Shown: positions 9,492 to 19,217, counted from the first letter of the stretch. The stretch: DNA of 64,000 nucleotides from an uncultured Pelagibacteraceae bacterium (GCA_902566365.1 CACFIH010000005.1:17352-81351); one strand, 5' to 3'. Numbers and translations are program-made. The notes: generated by a model from the sequence alone, not told the origin.

Positions 9492-10294
9492 TGGAACAAC
9501 AAAAAAAAAATCTTAAAATTGTATCAGATAAAAAAAGTGCAAGGATAATTTTACCAAATATGTTAACTCTAATTGGAGTATGCATAGGGTTAACTTCAAT
9601 AAGATTTGCATTGGATGGAAAATTTGAATTGGCAATTATTTCAATTATTTTTGCAGCATTAATTGATGGACTAGATGGTCGTATCGCAAGACTAATTAAA
9701 GGTACTTCAAAAGTTGGAAAAGAATTAGACTCTTTAACAGACATGATAAGTTTTGGAGTAGCACCAGCATTTGTAATGTTTTTTTGGAAATTGAATTCAT
9801 TAGGTAAGTTTGGTTGGTTATTATGTCTAATTTACGTAATTTGTGTGGCGTTAAGATTGGCACGATTTAATATAAATTCTAATCAAGAACCTTCTTGGAA
9901 AGATAATTTTTTTGAAGGAGTTCCATCACCAGCAGGAGGAATTTTAATTTTAACTCCATTAATCATAAGTTTAAGCGGTTTTGATCTATATCCATTGAAT
10001 TATGACATAATTGTTCCAATTTTTTTTATATCAACATCATTTTTATTAATTAGTAAATTACCAACTTATTCATTCAAAAAAATCATTATTCCTAGAAAAA
10101 CTACAATTTTCTTATTATTTGGTATAGTTTTATTTTTTGGTCTTTTATTGGTCTACACATTCAATGTTATAGCAATAAGTGTTATTTTCTATTTAACACT
10201 ATTGCCAATAAGCTTCATTAATTATCAAAATATTAAAAAAAAATATGAAATTGAAAAAATTCAAGAAGAAGAAGACCTTGAAGATATACTTTGA
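9491..10294 (+). CDS. pssA: CDP-diacylglycerol-serine O-phosphatidyltransferase
   Basis: Integral membrane enzyme forming phosphatidylserine from CDP-diacylglycerol and serine, the step before Psd. The CDP-alcohol phosphotransferase signature DG-(x)2-AR-(x)8-G-(x)3-D-(x)3-D is seen at about residues 58-83 (DGLDGRIARL... GKELDSLTD). Several hydrophobic helices follow, and the C-terminus is acidic (EEEDLEDIL). The 267-residue length is typical of the B. subtilis-like pssA group. The start overlaps the psd stop by one base. Confidence 0.94.
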   Translation: MEQQKKNLKIVSDKKSARIILPNMLTLIGVCIGLTSIRFALDGKFELAIISIIFAALIDGLDGRIARLIKGTSKVGKELDSLTDMISFGVAPAFVMFFWKLNSLGKFGWLLCLIYVICVALRLARFNINSNQEPSWKDNFFEGVPSPAGGILILTPLIISLSGFDLYPLNYDIIVPIFFISTSFLLISKLPTYSFKKIIIPRKTTIFLLFGIVLFFGLLLVYTFNVIAISVIFYLTLLPISFINYQNIKKKYEIEKIQEEEDLEDIL

Positions 10295-11193
10295 TGAAAA
10301 AAAATGTAATTGTTTCCTTAGCTGATGCGAATTATTTTGATTTATTAAATGAATTAGTAGATTCAATAAAAAGATTCAGTGAAAGTAAAACTTTAGCTAT
10401 TTGTATTTTGGATGCTGGATTAAAAGATGAACAAAAAAAAATTCTTTTAACAAAAGTTGATGAAATTAAAAATGCTGAATGGGATATTGAAGTTTCAAGT
10501 CTCAAAATAAGAGGCAAAGAATGGTTAAAAAGCCAAGTTTCAAGAGCTTTTTTGCCTAAATATTTTCCTAATTATAATAAGTATTTATGGATAGATGCTG
10601 ATGCTTGGGTTAACTCATGGGAAGCAATCGATTTATATTTAAAAGGTTGTGAAAAAAAAAAATTATCTATAGCAACATCAGCTGATAGAGCATATGGAAG
10701 AGTATTAAGAGCTGAGTGGTTTTTTAAAAGCTTTGCCAGAATAAAATCTCAAAATTATAAGCATGCAAAATCATCAGGTTTTTCAGAAGAAATAGCACGA
10801 AAAGTGGCTTTGAAACCTCATTTAAACATTGGAGTATTTGCTTTACAGTCAGACGCTCCACACTGGGAGGTATGGCAAAAAAATTTAAAAAAAGCACTTT
10901 CAAAAGGAAAAGTTTGGGGATCAGAACAAATAGCGATGAATATTACAATTTATTGTGATGAGTTAGAAGTAGAAATTTTACCAGCATATTGTAATTGGAC
11001 ATTAATTCATGCTTTAAAATATGATAATGAAAAAAAAACTTTAGTAGAGCCTTATTTACCAAATCATGAAATAGGTATAGTCCATTTTGCTGGAAAAAAT
11101 AACGATGAGATTAGAAAAAATAAAGATTTTGTTTCAAAAATTGAAACTTTAGATGGTGAAATTTTAAACAAAAAATTAAGATTTAGTAATTAA
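10294..11193 (+). CDS. Glycosyltransferase-like protein (GT8-like)
   Basis: About 299 residues resembling nucleotide-sugar transferases of the GT-A fold. YLWIDADAWV (near residue 100) supplies a DxD metal/nucleotide-sugar motif, and LNIGVFALQ plus the late IVHFAGKN match acceptor and metal-binding regions of GT8-type enzymes. I chose ATG at 10294, which overlaps the pssA stop (TGATG), over an in-frame TTG one codon earlier. Its position after the phospholipid genes suggests envelope glycoconjugate work, but sugar and acceptor are unknown. Confidence 0.7.
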   Translation: MKKNVIVSLADANYFDLLNELVDSIKRFSESKTLAICILDAGLKDEQKKILLTKVDEIKNAEWDIEVSSLKIRGKEWLKSQVSRAFLPKYFPNYNKYLWIDADAWVNSWEAIDLYLKGCEKKKLSIATSADRAYGRVLRAEWFFKSFARIKSQNYKHAKSSGFSEEIARKVALKPHLNIGVFALQSDAPHWEVWQKNLKKALSKGKVWGSEQIAMNITIYCDELEVEILPAYCNWTLIHALKYDNEKKTLVEPYLPNHEIGIVHFAGKNNDEIRKNKDFVSKIETLDGEILNKKLRFSN

Positions 11194-11805
11194 TTGAAAA
11201 AAAATAAGATTTCAAAAAATTGGATAAATAAACAAAAAAGAGACATTTATGTTCGTCAATCTAAAATTGATGGATATAGAGCAAGATCAGCATATAAGTT
11301 AATTGAAATTGATGAAAAGTTTAAAATTTTTAAAGATGGAATGTCAGTTATAGATATAGGTGCAGCACCTGGTAGTTGGTCTCAATATGTTGCAAAAGCT
11401 TTTAAAAATGTCAAATTAATCTCGATAGATTTAAAAAAGATAGAAAAAATAAAAAATGCTATTCAAATTGAAGGAGATTTTACTGACTCAAATATACAAA
11501 ATAAAATCAGAAATAATCTGAAAAAAGAGGCAGATGTTATAATGTCAGATATGGCAAAAAACACTACGGGAATAAAAAATATTGATGCTATTCAAACAGG
11601 AGAATTATGTAATGAAGCAATGTTATTTTCAAAAGAGGTAATTTCAAAAAATGGTGTTTTTATCTCAAAAATATTTATGGGAAGCTCTTTTAATGAAATT
11701 GTCGCAGCTGGAAAAAAGTTTTTTAAAGAAGTTAAGGTTTTCAAGCCAAAGTCAAGTCGAAAAGATTCGAAAGAAAGTTTTATAATTTGTAAAAAACTTA
11801 GATAG
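11194..11805 (+). CDS. rlmE: 23S rRNA 2'-O-ribose U2552 methyltransferase RlmE (FtsJ/RrmJ)
   Basis: SAM-dependent methyltransferase acting on the A-loop of 23S rRNA late in 50S assembly. The 203 residues show GYRARSAYKLIEIDEKF (catalytic Lys region), the SAM motif VIDIGAAPGSWSQ, the DVIMSDMAKNTTG motif with the catalytic Asp, and a C-terminal KPKSSRKDSKESFIICK carrying the last Lys/Glu pair of the K-D-K-E tetrad. Translation appears to start at TTG immediately after the previous stop codon, giving the standard length. Confidence 0.92.
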   Translation: MKKNKISKNWINKQKRDIYVRQSKIDGYRARSAYKLIEIDEKFKIFKDGMSVIDIGAAPGSWSQYVAKAFKNVKLISIDLKKIEKIKNAIQIEGDFTDSNIQNKIRNNLKKEADVIMSDMAKNTTGIKNIDAIQTGELCNEAMLFSKEVISKNGVFISKIFMGSSFNEIVAAGKKFFKEVKVFKPKSSRKDSKESFIICKKLR

Positions 11806-11821
11806 GCTCTTTTCTTTTATA

Positions 11822-11851
11822 AGGAATCATATATAAATCATTATGGTTCCT
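11822..11851 (+). promoter_or_regulatory. Possible hairpin enclosing the guaB start codon
   Basis: AGGAATCAT (11822-11830) can pair over nine positions, one of them G-U, with ATGGTTCCT (11843-11851), which contains the guaB ATG. The loop is 12 bases. It could limit initiation, but it may be chance in AT-rich DNA. Confidence 0.25.
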
Positions 11852-12919
11852 ATAAATGAAGCACTTACCTTTGATGATGTTACTCTTGTTCCGAAGTACT
11901 CTGAAATTTTACCTTCTGAAGTTGATACAAGTATAAAATTAACTGAAAATTTAAAACTCAAAATACCACTTTTATCTTCTGCGATGGATACAGTTACCGA
12001 AAGTAAAATGGCTATTGCTATTGCAAAGTCTGGTGGTTTAGGAATAATTCACAGAAATTTAGATATTAAAGATCAAGTATCTGAAATCAAAAAAGTAAAA
12101 AAACAAAAATTATTGATAGGTGCTGCAGTTGGAGCTGGATTAAATGAATTCAAAAGAGCAGAGGCCATATTGAGAGAAAATTTAGATATGATTGTTGTAG
12201 ATACTGCTCATGGCCATACAAAAAAAGTTTCAGAAATAATTAAATTTATTAAAAAGATTAAAAATAAAAAAACTGCACTTTGTGCTGGAAATATAGCAAC
12301 ACCTGAGGCTGCAAAGTTTTTGCTAAAATTAGGAGTTGATGTCATCAAAGTTGGGATTGGCCCTGGTTCAATTTGTACCACGAGACTTGTTGCAGGAATT
12401 GGTGTTCCACAATTAAGTGCGATATTAAATGTAAGAAATGGAGTTAAAAATAAAAATGTTAAAATTATTTCAGATGGAGGAATAAAATATTCAGGTGATT
12501 TAGCTAAAGCTTTTGCAGCAGGTGCTGATGCAGTTATGATAGGTTCATTATTTGCAGGTACTGATGAAACCCCTGGAAAGCTAATAAAAAAAAATGGAAA
12601 ATTGTTTAAAAGCTTTAGAGGCATGGGTTCAGTTGGAGCAATGAATAAGGGTTCAGCTGATCGATATTTTCAATCAAAGCAAAAAGATTCATCTAAATAT
12701 GTTCCAGAAGGTGTGGAGGGTCTGGCGAAATATAAGGGCAGGGTTGATAAAGTGATTTTTAAATTAGTTGGTGGATTAAGATCATCAATGGGTTATCTTG
12801 GTTCTAAACAGATAAAATTTTTAAGAAAAAAACCACAATTTGTTAAAATTACAAAAGCTGGATTTTATGAGAGTATGGTTCATAATGTTGATGTAGTAAA
12901 AAATGATAGTAAATACTAA
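11843..12919 (+). CDS. guaB: IMP dehydrogenase lacking the CBS (Bateman) domain
   Basis: Oxidises IMP to XMP, the committed step to GMP. The catalytic barrel is complete: LTFDDVTLVP at the N-terminus, DTAHGH (120-125), GNIATPEAA, the catalytic loop GIGPGSICTTR with Cys178, DGGIKYSGDLAKA, and the RYFQ flap (Arg274-Tyr275). At 358 residues it is about 130 shorter than usual. The chain passes from EIKKVKKQK (81-89) directly to LLIGAAVGAG, so both CBS domains, which bind regulatory nucleotides in other IMPDHs, are missing. It overlaps the next gene by TAATG and forms an operon with guaA. Confidence 0.95.
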   Translation: MVPINEALTFDDVTLVPKYSEILPSEVDTSIKLTENLKLKIPLLSSAMDTVTESKMAIAIAKSGGLGIIHRNLDIKDQVSEIKKVKKQKLLIGAAVGAGLNEFKRAEAILRENLDMIVVDTAHGHTKKVSEIIKFIKKIKNKKTALCAGNIATPEAAKFLLKLGVDVIKVGIGPGSICTTRLVAGIGVPQLSAILNVRNGVKNKNVKIISDGGIKYSGDLAKAFAAGADAVMIGSLFAGTDETPGKLIKKNGKLFKSFRGMGSVGAMNKGSADRYFQSKQKDSSKYVPEGVEGLAKYKGRVDKVIFKLVGGLRSSMGYLGSKQIKFLRKKPQFVKITKAGFYESMVHNVDVVKNDSKY

Positions 12920-13359
12920 TGAATAAAATATTTAAGTTCATATTATTATTTTACTTAGCAATTACCACTTCTAGCTTTTCTTATGGAGACAGGAATTTTT
13001 TTAACAAAGGTTTAGAATTTTTTAAAGATAAAAAGTATGATGATGCTCGATTAATGTTTGAGAGAAGTATAGTGTTTAACCCAAAAGACTCAAATTCTTA
13101 TCTTTATTTAGCAAAAATTTATAAAATTGAAGAAGATCAAAAAAAAGAGGAAAAAAATTTAGAAACAACTTTATTAATAGAGCCAGATAATGAAGAAGCT
13201 ATATTAATGTTGATGCAAATAGCATTAAAAAGATCTAATTATTCAAAAGTTAAAAATTTATCAAACACTTTTATAAAAGTTTGTAAAAAATTATGTAAAG
13301 AGAATGAAAGTATTCTAGAAACACTTGCAAATATAGAGCCAAAAAAAAATGAGTCTTGA
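12919..13359 (+). CDS. TPR-repeat protein with signal peptide
   Basis: A 146-residue, probably periplasmic protein. A hydrophobic signal segment covers about residues 1-22. Tetratricopeptide-like helices follow ([20 protein letters not shown], then [10 protein letters not shown] and [23 protein letters not shown]). It is embedded between guaB and guaA with overlaps on both sides (1 and 11 bases), so it is cotranslated with purine genes although no functional link is evident. I cannot assign a specific role. Confidence 0.7.
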   Translation: MNKIFKFILLFYLAITTSSFSYGDRNFFNKGLEFFKDKKYDDARLMFERSIVFNPKDSNSYLYLAKIYKIEEDQKKEEKNLETTLLIEPDNEEAILMLMQIALKRSNYSKVKNLSNTFIKVCKKLCKENESILETLANIEPKKNES

Positions 13360-14911
13360 TAAAAAGTTGAACAAAATCTTAATTATAGATTTTGGCTCTC
13401 AATTTACTCAGTTAATAGCGAGAAGAATTAGAGAGCAAGGTGTTTTTTCAAAAATTGTAAGTCACAAAAAAGTTAAAAGTAAAAATATTGACAACTCTAT
13501 CAAGGGTATAATTTTATCAGGTGGACCTTTAAACGTTTATGAAATTAATAAATACTCATTCGATAGAAAAATTATTAAAAAAGAAATACCTATTTTGGGC
13601 ATTTGTTTTGGTCATCAGATATTGTCAAAATTAAATGGTGGCAGAGTAAAACAATCTAAATATAGGGAATTCGGTTTAGTAAAAATAAATAAAAAAAAAG
13701 ATAGTATTTTAATTAAAAATTTTTTTAATAGAGAAAATAAAAGCAAGGTATGGATGAGTCATGCTGATCAGGTATCAAAATTACCAAAAAATTTCACTGT
13801 GATTGCTTCAAGTCAAAATTCAAAATTTGCAATTATTGAGAATAAAAAAAAAAAATTTTATGGTGTACAATTTCATCCTGAGGTAACTCATACAGAAAAT
13901 GGAAAAAAACTTATTAATAATTTTATATTTTTAATTTGTAAGATTAAAAAAAACTGGTCACCTAAAGATCAAAAATTAAAATTGATTCAAGAAGTAAGAA
14001 AAATAGTAGAAAAAAATAAAGTTATATGTGCTTTATCTGGTGGTGTAGATAGCAGTGTGGTTGCACAATTATTAAACAAAGCAATAGGAAAGAAATTATA
14101 TTGTATTTTTGTTAATACCGGGCTGCTACGTAAAAACGAGGAAATGCAGGTGTTAAAAACTTTTAAAAAAAAATTAAAGATTAATTTAATATATGTTAAT
14201 GCTGAAAAAGAATTTTTAAGAAAATTAAAGAATATTTCTGATCCTGAAAAGAAAAGAAAGATAATTGGAAATTTATTTATTAGTATTTTTGAAAAGTATG
14301 CAAAAAAAATAAAAAATGTTAAATTTTTAGCACAGGGAACTCTTTACCCTGATCTTATTGAAAGTAAATCAGTGACTGGAAGCCAAACATCTAAGATAAA
14401 ATCTCACCACAATGTAGGCGGTTTGCCTAAAAAAATGAAATTAAAACTTGTAGAACCTCTTAAGTATTTATTCAAAGATGAGGTAAGAAAACTAGGTTCA
14501 GAGTTAAATCTTAGTAAAGAAATTATTTCAAGACATCCATTTCCAGGACCAGGTTTAGCAATTAGAATGCCAGGAATAATTACAAAAGAAAAAATAAACA
14601 TTTTAAAAGAGGCAGATTTTTATTTTATTCAAGCTTTGAAAGATCAAAATTTATATAATGAAATTTGGCAAGCTTATGCAGCATTGTTGCCCGTAAAAAC
14701 TGTAGGTGTTATGGGTGATAATAGAACTTATGAATATTTATGTTTATTGAGAGCTATTACATCAGAGGACGGAATGACAGCTGATTTTTATGATTTTAAA
14801 AAAACATTTATTCAAATGATTTCTAATAAAATTATAAATAATATAAGAGGTATAAACAGAGTAGTTTATGACATTACATCTAAACCTCCTAGTACGATAG
14901 AACTTGAATGA
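13349..14911 (+). CDS. guaA: GMP synthase (glutamine-hydrolysing)
   Basis: Converts XMP to GMP with glutamine nitrogen. The N-terminal class I amidotransferase domain has the nucleophile Cys86 (LGICFGHQ) and the His176/Glu178 pair (FHPEV). The ATP-pyrophosphatase domain begins with the PP-loop SGGVDSS (230-236). The C-terminal dimerisation domain contains [12 protein letters not shown] and ends with the conserved [10 protein letters not shown]. The full length of 520 residues is standard. The start overlaps the TPR gene and the stop overlaps panB (ATGA). Confidence 0.98.
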   Translation: MSLDKKLNKILIIDFGSQFTQLIARRIREQGVFSKIVSHKKVKSKNIDNSIKGIILSGGPLNVYEINKYSFDRKIIKKEIPILGICFGHQILSKLNGGRVKQSKYREFGLVKINKKKDSILIKNFFNRENKSKVWMSHADQVSKLPKNFTVIASSQNSKFAIIENKKKKFYGVQFHPEVTHTENGKKLINNFIFLICKIKKNWSPKDQKLKLIQEVRKIVEKNKVICALSGGVDSSVVAQLLNKAIGKKLYCIFVNTGLLRKNEEMQVLKTFKKKLKINLIYVNAEKEFLRKLKNISDPEKKRKIIGNLFISIFEKYAKKIKNVKFLAQGTLYPDLIESKSVTGSQTSKIKSHHNVGGLPKKMKLKLVEPLKYLFKDEVRKLGSELNLSKEIISRHPFPGPGLAIRMPGIITKEKINILKEADFYFIQALKDQNLYNEIWQAYAALLPVKTVGVMGDNRTYEYLCLLRAITSEDGMTADFYDFKKTFIQMISNKIINNIRGINRVVYDITSKPPSTIELE

Positions 14912-15681
14912 ATAAAATTAGACAAATTATAAGAAAAAAAAATAAATCAAAAATCGTATGTTTAACAGCTTATTCAAAAAATATCGCAGAGGAGACTGAT
15001 AAGTATGCTGATATTGTTTTGGTTGGAGACTCTTTAGGATCCGTATTATATAATTATTCAACTACAAGAAAAGTCTCTCTATCAGAAATGATAAATCATT
15101 CTAAAAGTGTGCGATTAGGTATCAAAAAAAGTTTAATGGTAGTTGATATGCCATTTAAAACTTACTCTACAAAAAATTTAGCTTTAAAAAACGCTAGAAA
15201 AATAATTAAAGAAACTAAATGTGATGCAGTAAAACTAGAGGGGGGAAAAAAGATTATTAATCAAATAAAATTTTTAATTAAAAATAAGATTCCCGTTATG
15301 GGTCATCTTGGACTACTTCCTCAGACAACGAAAGGAAAATTTAAATCTAAAGGCAAAACATCTCGGGAAATTAATCAACTTAAAAATGATGCATCATTAC
15401 TTCAAAAAAGTGGTGTTTTTGCAATTGTATTAGAGTGCATAAAAGAAAATGTTGCAAAACAAATTACTAAAGATCTCAAGATCCCTACTATTGGAATAGG
15501 GTCATCAGTTTATTGTGATGGACAAGTTTTAGTAACTGATGACTTAATTGGATTGAATAAATCAAATATTAGATTTGTTAAAAGATATATAGATGTAAAA
15601 AAATATATTAACACTGGATTAAAAAGGTTTGCTTTAGAGGTAAGATCAAAAAAATATCCCACAAAAAAATATTCTTATTAG
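14908..15681 (+). CDS. panB: 3-methyl-2-oxobutanoate hydroxymethyltransferase (ketopantoate hydroxymethyltransferase)
   Basis: First step of pantothenate synthesis: adds a C1 unit from methylene-tetrahydrofolate to 2-oxoisovalerate. The 257-residue barrel shows [14 protein letters not shown], with its metal-binding Asp, [18 protein letters not shown], a catalytic Glu region (VLECIKEN) and IGIGSS. It follows guaA by overlap. panC is not in the window, so whether pantothenate is made in full cannot be judged here. Its 3' end overlaps the convergent terC-like gene by four bases. Confidence 0.95.
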   Translation: MNKIRQIIRKKNKSKIVCLTAYSKNIAEETDKYADIVLVGDSLGSVLYNYSTTRKVSLSEMINHSKSVRLGIKKSLMVVDMPFKTYSTKNLALKNARKIIKETKCDAVKLEGGKKIINQIKFLIKNKIPVMGHLGLLPQTTKGKFKSKGKTSREINQLKNDASLLQKSGVFAIVLECIKENVAKQITKDLKIPTIGIGSSVYCDGQVLVTDDLIGLNKSNIRFVKRYIDVKKYINTGLKRFALEVRSKKYPTKKYSY

Positions 15682-16289
15682 AAATATTTTTTAAATTGTT
15701 GGTTAATGGATAGAATATCTAAATCTACAAGCCCACCTATCACCAATTGAAGTGCTACTAGCAAAATAAAGCCTAAACCAACATACGCTATCCACAAATG
15801 TTTTTGTATATAACTAGCAAGATAAGTAGCCATTGCTCCTGTTAAAATAACAGACAAGACAAGACCAAAAATCATAAACCCAAAATTACCTTTAGCAGCA
15901 CCAACAACACCGATAACATTATCGAAACTAATAGTAATATCTGCAAATAGCACTTTATAAACACTTTGAATATATGAGGGCTCCTTAGATTTTTTTGTTG
16001 GTGATTTAATTTTTTTTATTTCAAATAAATCTTTTCTCAAATCATTTACAATCCAAATTAGAAGCAATCCTCCTAAAATTTTTATAAAATAAAATTTGAA
16101 TAAGTAAGTAGCAAATAATGCAAAAATAACTTTAAAAATTAAAGCACCAGCGACGCCCCATAAAATTATTTGCCTTCTATTTTTCGGAGCAAAATTTGCT
16201 GCAATTAGACCAATTATTATTGCGTTATCTGCTGCTAAAATAATATCAATAAAAATTATCTGGATTAGTATGATTATTTCTTCTAACAA
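15678..16289 (-). CDS. TerC-family integral membrane protein
   Basis: A 203-residue polytopic protein of the TerC/Alx (LysE superfamily) type with about six to seven helices. The acidic signature helices are present: LAADNAIIIGLIA near residue 19 and ISFDNVIGVVGAAKG near 120. Family members export manganese, some inserting it for secreted enzymes, or are linked to tellurite resistance. The substrate here is unproven. A basic loop with KSPTKKSKEPS separates the two halves. It is divergent from dctP. Confidence 0.85.
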   Translation of the reverse strand: MLEEIIILIQIIFIDIILAADNAIIIGLIAANFAPKNRRQIILWGVAGALIFKVIFALFATYLFKFYFIKILGGLLLIWIVNDLRKDLFEIKKIKSPTKKSKEPSYIQSVYKVLFADITISFDNVIGVVGAAKGNFGFMIFGLVLSVILTGAMATYLASYIQKHLWIAYVGLGFILLVALQLVIGGLVDLDILSINQQFKKYF

Positions 16290-16392
16290 AATAACAATAT
16301 ATTATTAAAATTTACTGATAATTCAATTAAAAGTAGTGTTATTTTTTTATTGAATATTTTTTTAATTACATATGAAATACACAAAATTAACA

Positions 16393-16398
16393 GAGGAG
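16393..16398 (+). promoter_or_regulatory. Strong ribosome binding site of dctP
   Basis: GAGGAG lies 6 bases before the dctP ATG. It is one of the better Shine-Dalgarno matches in the window, where many genes have none, in line with high expression of a transport binding protein. Confidence 0.7.
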
Positions 16399-16404
16399 AA
16401 ATAA

Positions 16405-17376
16405 ATGAAATTTACAAAATATTTATTAACTTTTTTTGTTACATTAATTTTGTCAATTAACTTCGCGAATGCAGAAAAATGGGACATGGCCCTTGCTTAT
16501 GGAGCTGGAAATTTTCATTCTGCAAATGCAGCGGAATTTGCAAAAAATGTAACTGAAAAAAGTGGGGGGAAATTAACAATTGTTACTCATCCTGGAGGTT
16601 CACTATTTAAAGGAGGTGAAATTTTTAGAGCTGTTAGGACTGGACAAGCTCAAATTGGTGAGAGATTTATGTCAGCTTTAGGTAAAGAAGATCCTTTATT
16701 AGAAGTAGATTCTCAACCATTTTTGGCAACATCTTATGCTGATGCTATGAAATTGTATAAAGCTTCAAAAGCTGAAATCGTTAAAGGATTAGACGAAAAA
16801 GGTTTAGTTTTTTTATATGCTGTTCCATGGCCTGCACAAGGTTTATATAGCAAAAAAGAAATCAATTCTGTTAACGATTTGAAGGGTTTAAAATTTAGAG
16901 CATACAATTCTGCAACAATTAGAATTGCTGAATTAACTGGAATGGCCCCAACAAAAATAGAAGCTGCTGAAATTAGCCAAGCATTTTCTACAGGCGCTGT
17001 TGAAAGTATGATTACTTCACCAACCACTGGAAAAAATTCAAAAATTTGGGAAAATGGTGTGAAATATTTTTACGATATTGCAGCTTGGTTTCCAAAAAAT
17101 ATGATTATCGTAAATAAAGATGCATGGAATAAACTAGATAAAGAAACTCAAGATCTTGTCATGAAACAAGCAGCTTTGGCTGAAAGAAAAGGTTGGCAAT
17201 TATCAAAACAAGGCAATGTTGGTGATAAAAAAGCTCTAGCAGATGCTGGGATGGTAGTTGGTAAAGTTAACTCAGCTTTACAGGCTCACTTTGAAAAAGT
17301 TGGAAAGACCATGGCAAAAGAATGGTCTGATAAAGCTGGATCAAGAGGAGCTGCTGTTTTATCAGCTTATAAATAA
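16405..17376 (+). CDS. dctP: TRAP transporter periplasmic substrate-binding protein (DctP family)
   Basis: High-affinity binding protein delivering an organic acid-type substrate to the DctQM membrane complex. A signal peptide covers about residues 1-23 (cleavage after NFANA). The DctP fold shows GGSLFKGGEIFRAVRTGQAQIG, then LKGLKFRAYNSATIRIAEL, where the arginine commonly pairs with a substrate carboxylate, followed by EISQAFSTGAVESMITSPTT. The length of 323 residues is usual. Sequence alone does not name the substrate. A perfect palindrome follows the gene. Confidence 0.93.
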   Translation: MKFTKYLLTFFVTLILSINFANAEKWDMALAYGAGNFHSANAAEFAKNVTEKSGGKLTIVTHPGGSLFKGGEIFRAVRTGQAQIGERFMSALGKEDPLLEVDSQPFLATSYADAMKLYKASKAEIVKGLDEKGLVFLYAVPWPAQGLYSKKEINSVNDLKGLKFRAYNSATIRIAELTGMAPTKIEAAEISQAFSTGAVESMITSPTTGKNSKIWENGVKYFYDIAAWFPKNMIIVNKDAWNKLDKETQDLVMKQAALAERKGWQLSKQGNVGDKKALADAGMVVGKVNSALQAHFEKVGKTMAKEWSDKAGSRGAAVLSAYK

Positions 17377-17388
17377 TTAAATCTTAAA

Positions 17389-17418
17389 TTAAGGCCACTA
17401 ATATATTAGTGGCCTTAA
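17389..17418 (+). terminator. Perfect 15-bp palindrome between dctP and dctQ
   Basis: The 30 bases are self-complementary, 17389-17403 pairing with 17404-17418, with GGCC clamps. Only two U residues follow the GC part in RNA. It is therefore more likely a partial terminator or a 3'-end stabiliser favouring the binding-protein message than a full stop, since dctQ starts 7 bases later. Confidence 0.65.
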
Positions 17419-17424
17419 AATACA

Positions 17425-17907
17425 ATGTTAAAATCTTTAGATAGAAATTTAAATAAACTTTATATATTTTCAGGTTATATTGCTGCTGTATTTTTAATTT
17501 TAGTAGCAGTTTTTATTCTAATTGGTATCTCTTCAAGAATTTTTGGATTTTATATAAGAGGTTTAGCAGAATACTCAGGATATTGTATGGCCTCAGCATC
17601 TTTTTTTGCATTAGCTTATACATTTGTAGAAGCTGGTCATATTAGAATTACACTTTTTTTAGAAAAGTTATCTGGTTTCAAAAAGAAAATAGTAGAAGTT
17701 TGGTGTTTAATTGTAGCTAGTTTTTTTTCAGGTTATTTAGCATTTTATTTTATAAAAATGTTAATTATTTCGTATAAATTTCAAGAGAGAAGCGAGGGTG
17801 CGGATGAAATTTTGATTTGGATACCACAAACAGGTGTAGCTATAGGATCCACAATATTTTTTATAAGTGTTTTTCATCAATTTTTAAACAAGATAATAAA
17901 AAACTAA
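17425..17907 (+). CDS. dctQ: TRAP transporter small permease subunit (DctQ family)
   Basis: A 160-residue inner membrane protein with four hydrophobic helices (about residues 15-37, 50-68, 88-110 and 130-152). It has the DctQ pattern AEYSGYCMASASFFALAYTFVEAGHIRITLF, a charged His/Arg segment after helix 2. It pairs with the large subunit DctM to form the sodium-coupled translocator. The stop codon overlaps the dctM start (TAATG at 17905-17909). Confidence 0.88.
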   Translation: MLKSLDRNLNKLYIFSGYIAAVFLILVAVFILIGISSRIFGFYIRGLAEYSGYCMASASFFALAYTFVEAGHIRITLFLEKLSGFKKKIVEVWCLIVASFFSGYLAFYFIKMLIISYKFQERSEGADEILIWIPQTGVAIGSTIFFISVFHQFLNKIIKN

Positions 17908-19217
17908 TGACAGAAATATTTTTAACAGTATTTTTTATAAGTGTTTTATTATTTTTTTTAGGATCAGGTATATGGGTTGCATTAAGCATGATTGGTGTTT
18001 CTGCTATCGGAATGATTTTATTTACTTCACGACCAGTGGGGGATGCCATGGCAACCACAATATGGGGCACATCATCCTCGTGGACACTAACAGCATTACC
18101 TTTGTTTGTTTGGATGGGAGAAATATTGTTTAGAACAAAACTTTCAGAAAATTTATTTAAGGGGCTGTCCCCATGGATGCAAAAGTTGCCTGGAGGTTTA
18201 ATACATGTAAATATCGTAGGGTGTGCATTATTTGCTGCTATTTCTGGATCTTCTGCAGCTACAGTAGCAACTGTAGGTAAAATGTCAATTCCAGAGTTAA
18301 GAAAAAGAAATTACCCAGAAAAAATTTTACTTGGTAGTTTAGCTGGATCAGGAACTTTAGGTTTGTTGATTCCCCCTTCTATTATTTTGATTATTTACGG
18401 CGTAGCAGTTCAAGAGTCTATAGCTAAATTATTTATTGCTGGAATAATTCCAGGAATAATGGTTGCGTTAATTTTTATGTCATACGTGATCATTTGGTCG
18501 TTGATAAATAAAAAGAAAATGCCAAGAATTATTGAAGAATTCTCATTTCTAGAGAAAGTAAAAAGATCTAAACAACTTCTTCCGGTTATTTTTCTTATAC
18601 TTGCGGTAATAGGTTCTATATATACGGGCATAGCTACCGCAACAGAGGCTGCTTCTCTTGGAGTAGTTGGAGCTTTAATTCTATCTTATTTTCAAAAAAG
18701 CCTAACTTTAGAAACCTTTAAATCCTCCTTGTTAGGTGCAACCAAAACATCTTGTATGATTGCATTTATTTTAGCTGGTTCAACATTTTTATCTTTAGCT
18801 ATGGGTTTTACAGGTTTACCTAGAAATTTAGCTATATGGATTCAAAGCATGAATCTTTCTCCTTATGTTTTGATTTTTGTATTAATGATTTTCTATATTA
18901 TCCTTGGTATGTTTCTTGACGGAATATCCGCTGTAGTTTTAACTATGGCAATTATTGAACCAATGATTAGACAAGCTGGATTTGATATGATTTGGTTTGG
19001 AATTTTTTTAGTGATTGTTGTTGAAATGGCTCAGATTACACCTCCAGTAGGTTTTAATTTATTTGTTCTGCAAGGAATGGCAAATAAAGATATGGGATAT
19101 ATTGCAAAAAGTGCGTTTCCTTTATTTGTGTTAATGGTTCTAGCCGTAATTCTTGTTGTAATATTTCCTGAAATTGCTTTATGGATGCCTGAACAAATGG
19201 TTAAAAATATTAACTAA
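17907..19217 (+). CDS. dctM: TRAP transporter large permease subunit (DctM family)
   Basis: A 436-residue multi-helix channel subunit of the TRAP transporter. Family motifs include GLLIPPSIILIIYGVAV, AGIIPGIM, ATEAASLGVVGALI, and the C-terminal EMAQITPPVGFNLFVLQG. I start it at ATG 17907, because the frame's 30-residue upstream extension overlaps dctQ out of frame and does not look like a membrane protein N-terminus. The stop overlaps the convergent TPR gene by four bases. Confidence 0.93.
   Translation: MTEIFLTVFFISVLLFFLGSGIWVALSMIGVSAIGMILFTSRPVGDAMATTIWGTSSSWTLTALPLFVWMGEILFRTKLSENLFKGLSPWMQKLPGGLIHVNIVGCALFAAISGSSAATVATVGKMSIPELRKRNYPEKILLGSLAGSGTLGLLIPPSIILIIYGVAVQESIAKLFIAGIIPGIMVALIFMSYVIIWSLINKKKMPRIIEEFSFLEKVKRSKQLLPVIFLILAVIGSIYTGIATATEAASLGVVGALILSYFQKSLTLETFKSSLLGATKTSCMIAFILAGSTFLSLAMGFTGLPRNLAIWIQSMNLSPYVLIFVLMIFYIILGMFLDGISAVVLTMAIIEPMIRQAGFDMIWFGIFLVIVVEMAQITPPVGFNLFVLQGMANKDMGYIAKSAFPLFVLMVLAVILVVIFPEIALWMPEQMVKNIN

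Noticed and set aside
17817..17906. Upstream extension of dctM by 30 codons
   Set aside because: It overlaps the conserved end of dctQ in another frame, and the added residues do not resemble a DctM N-terminus.
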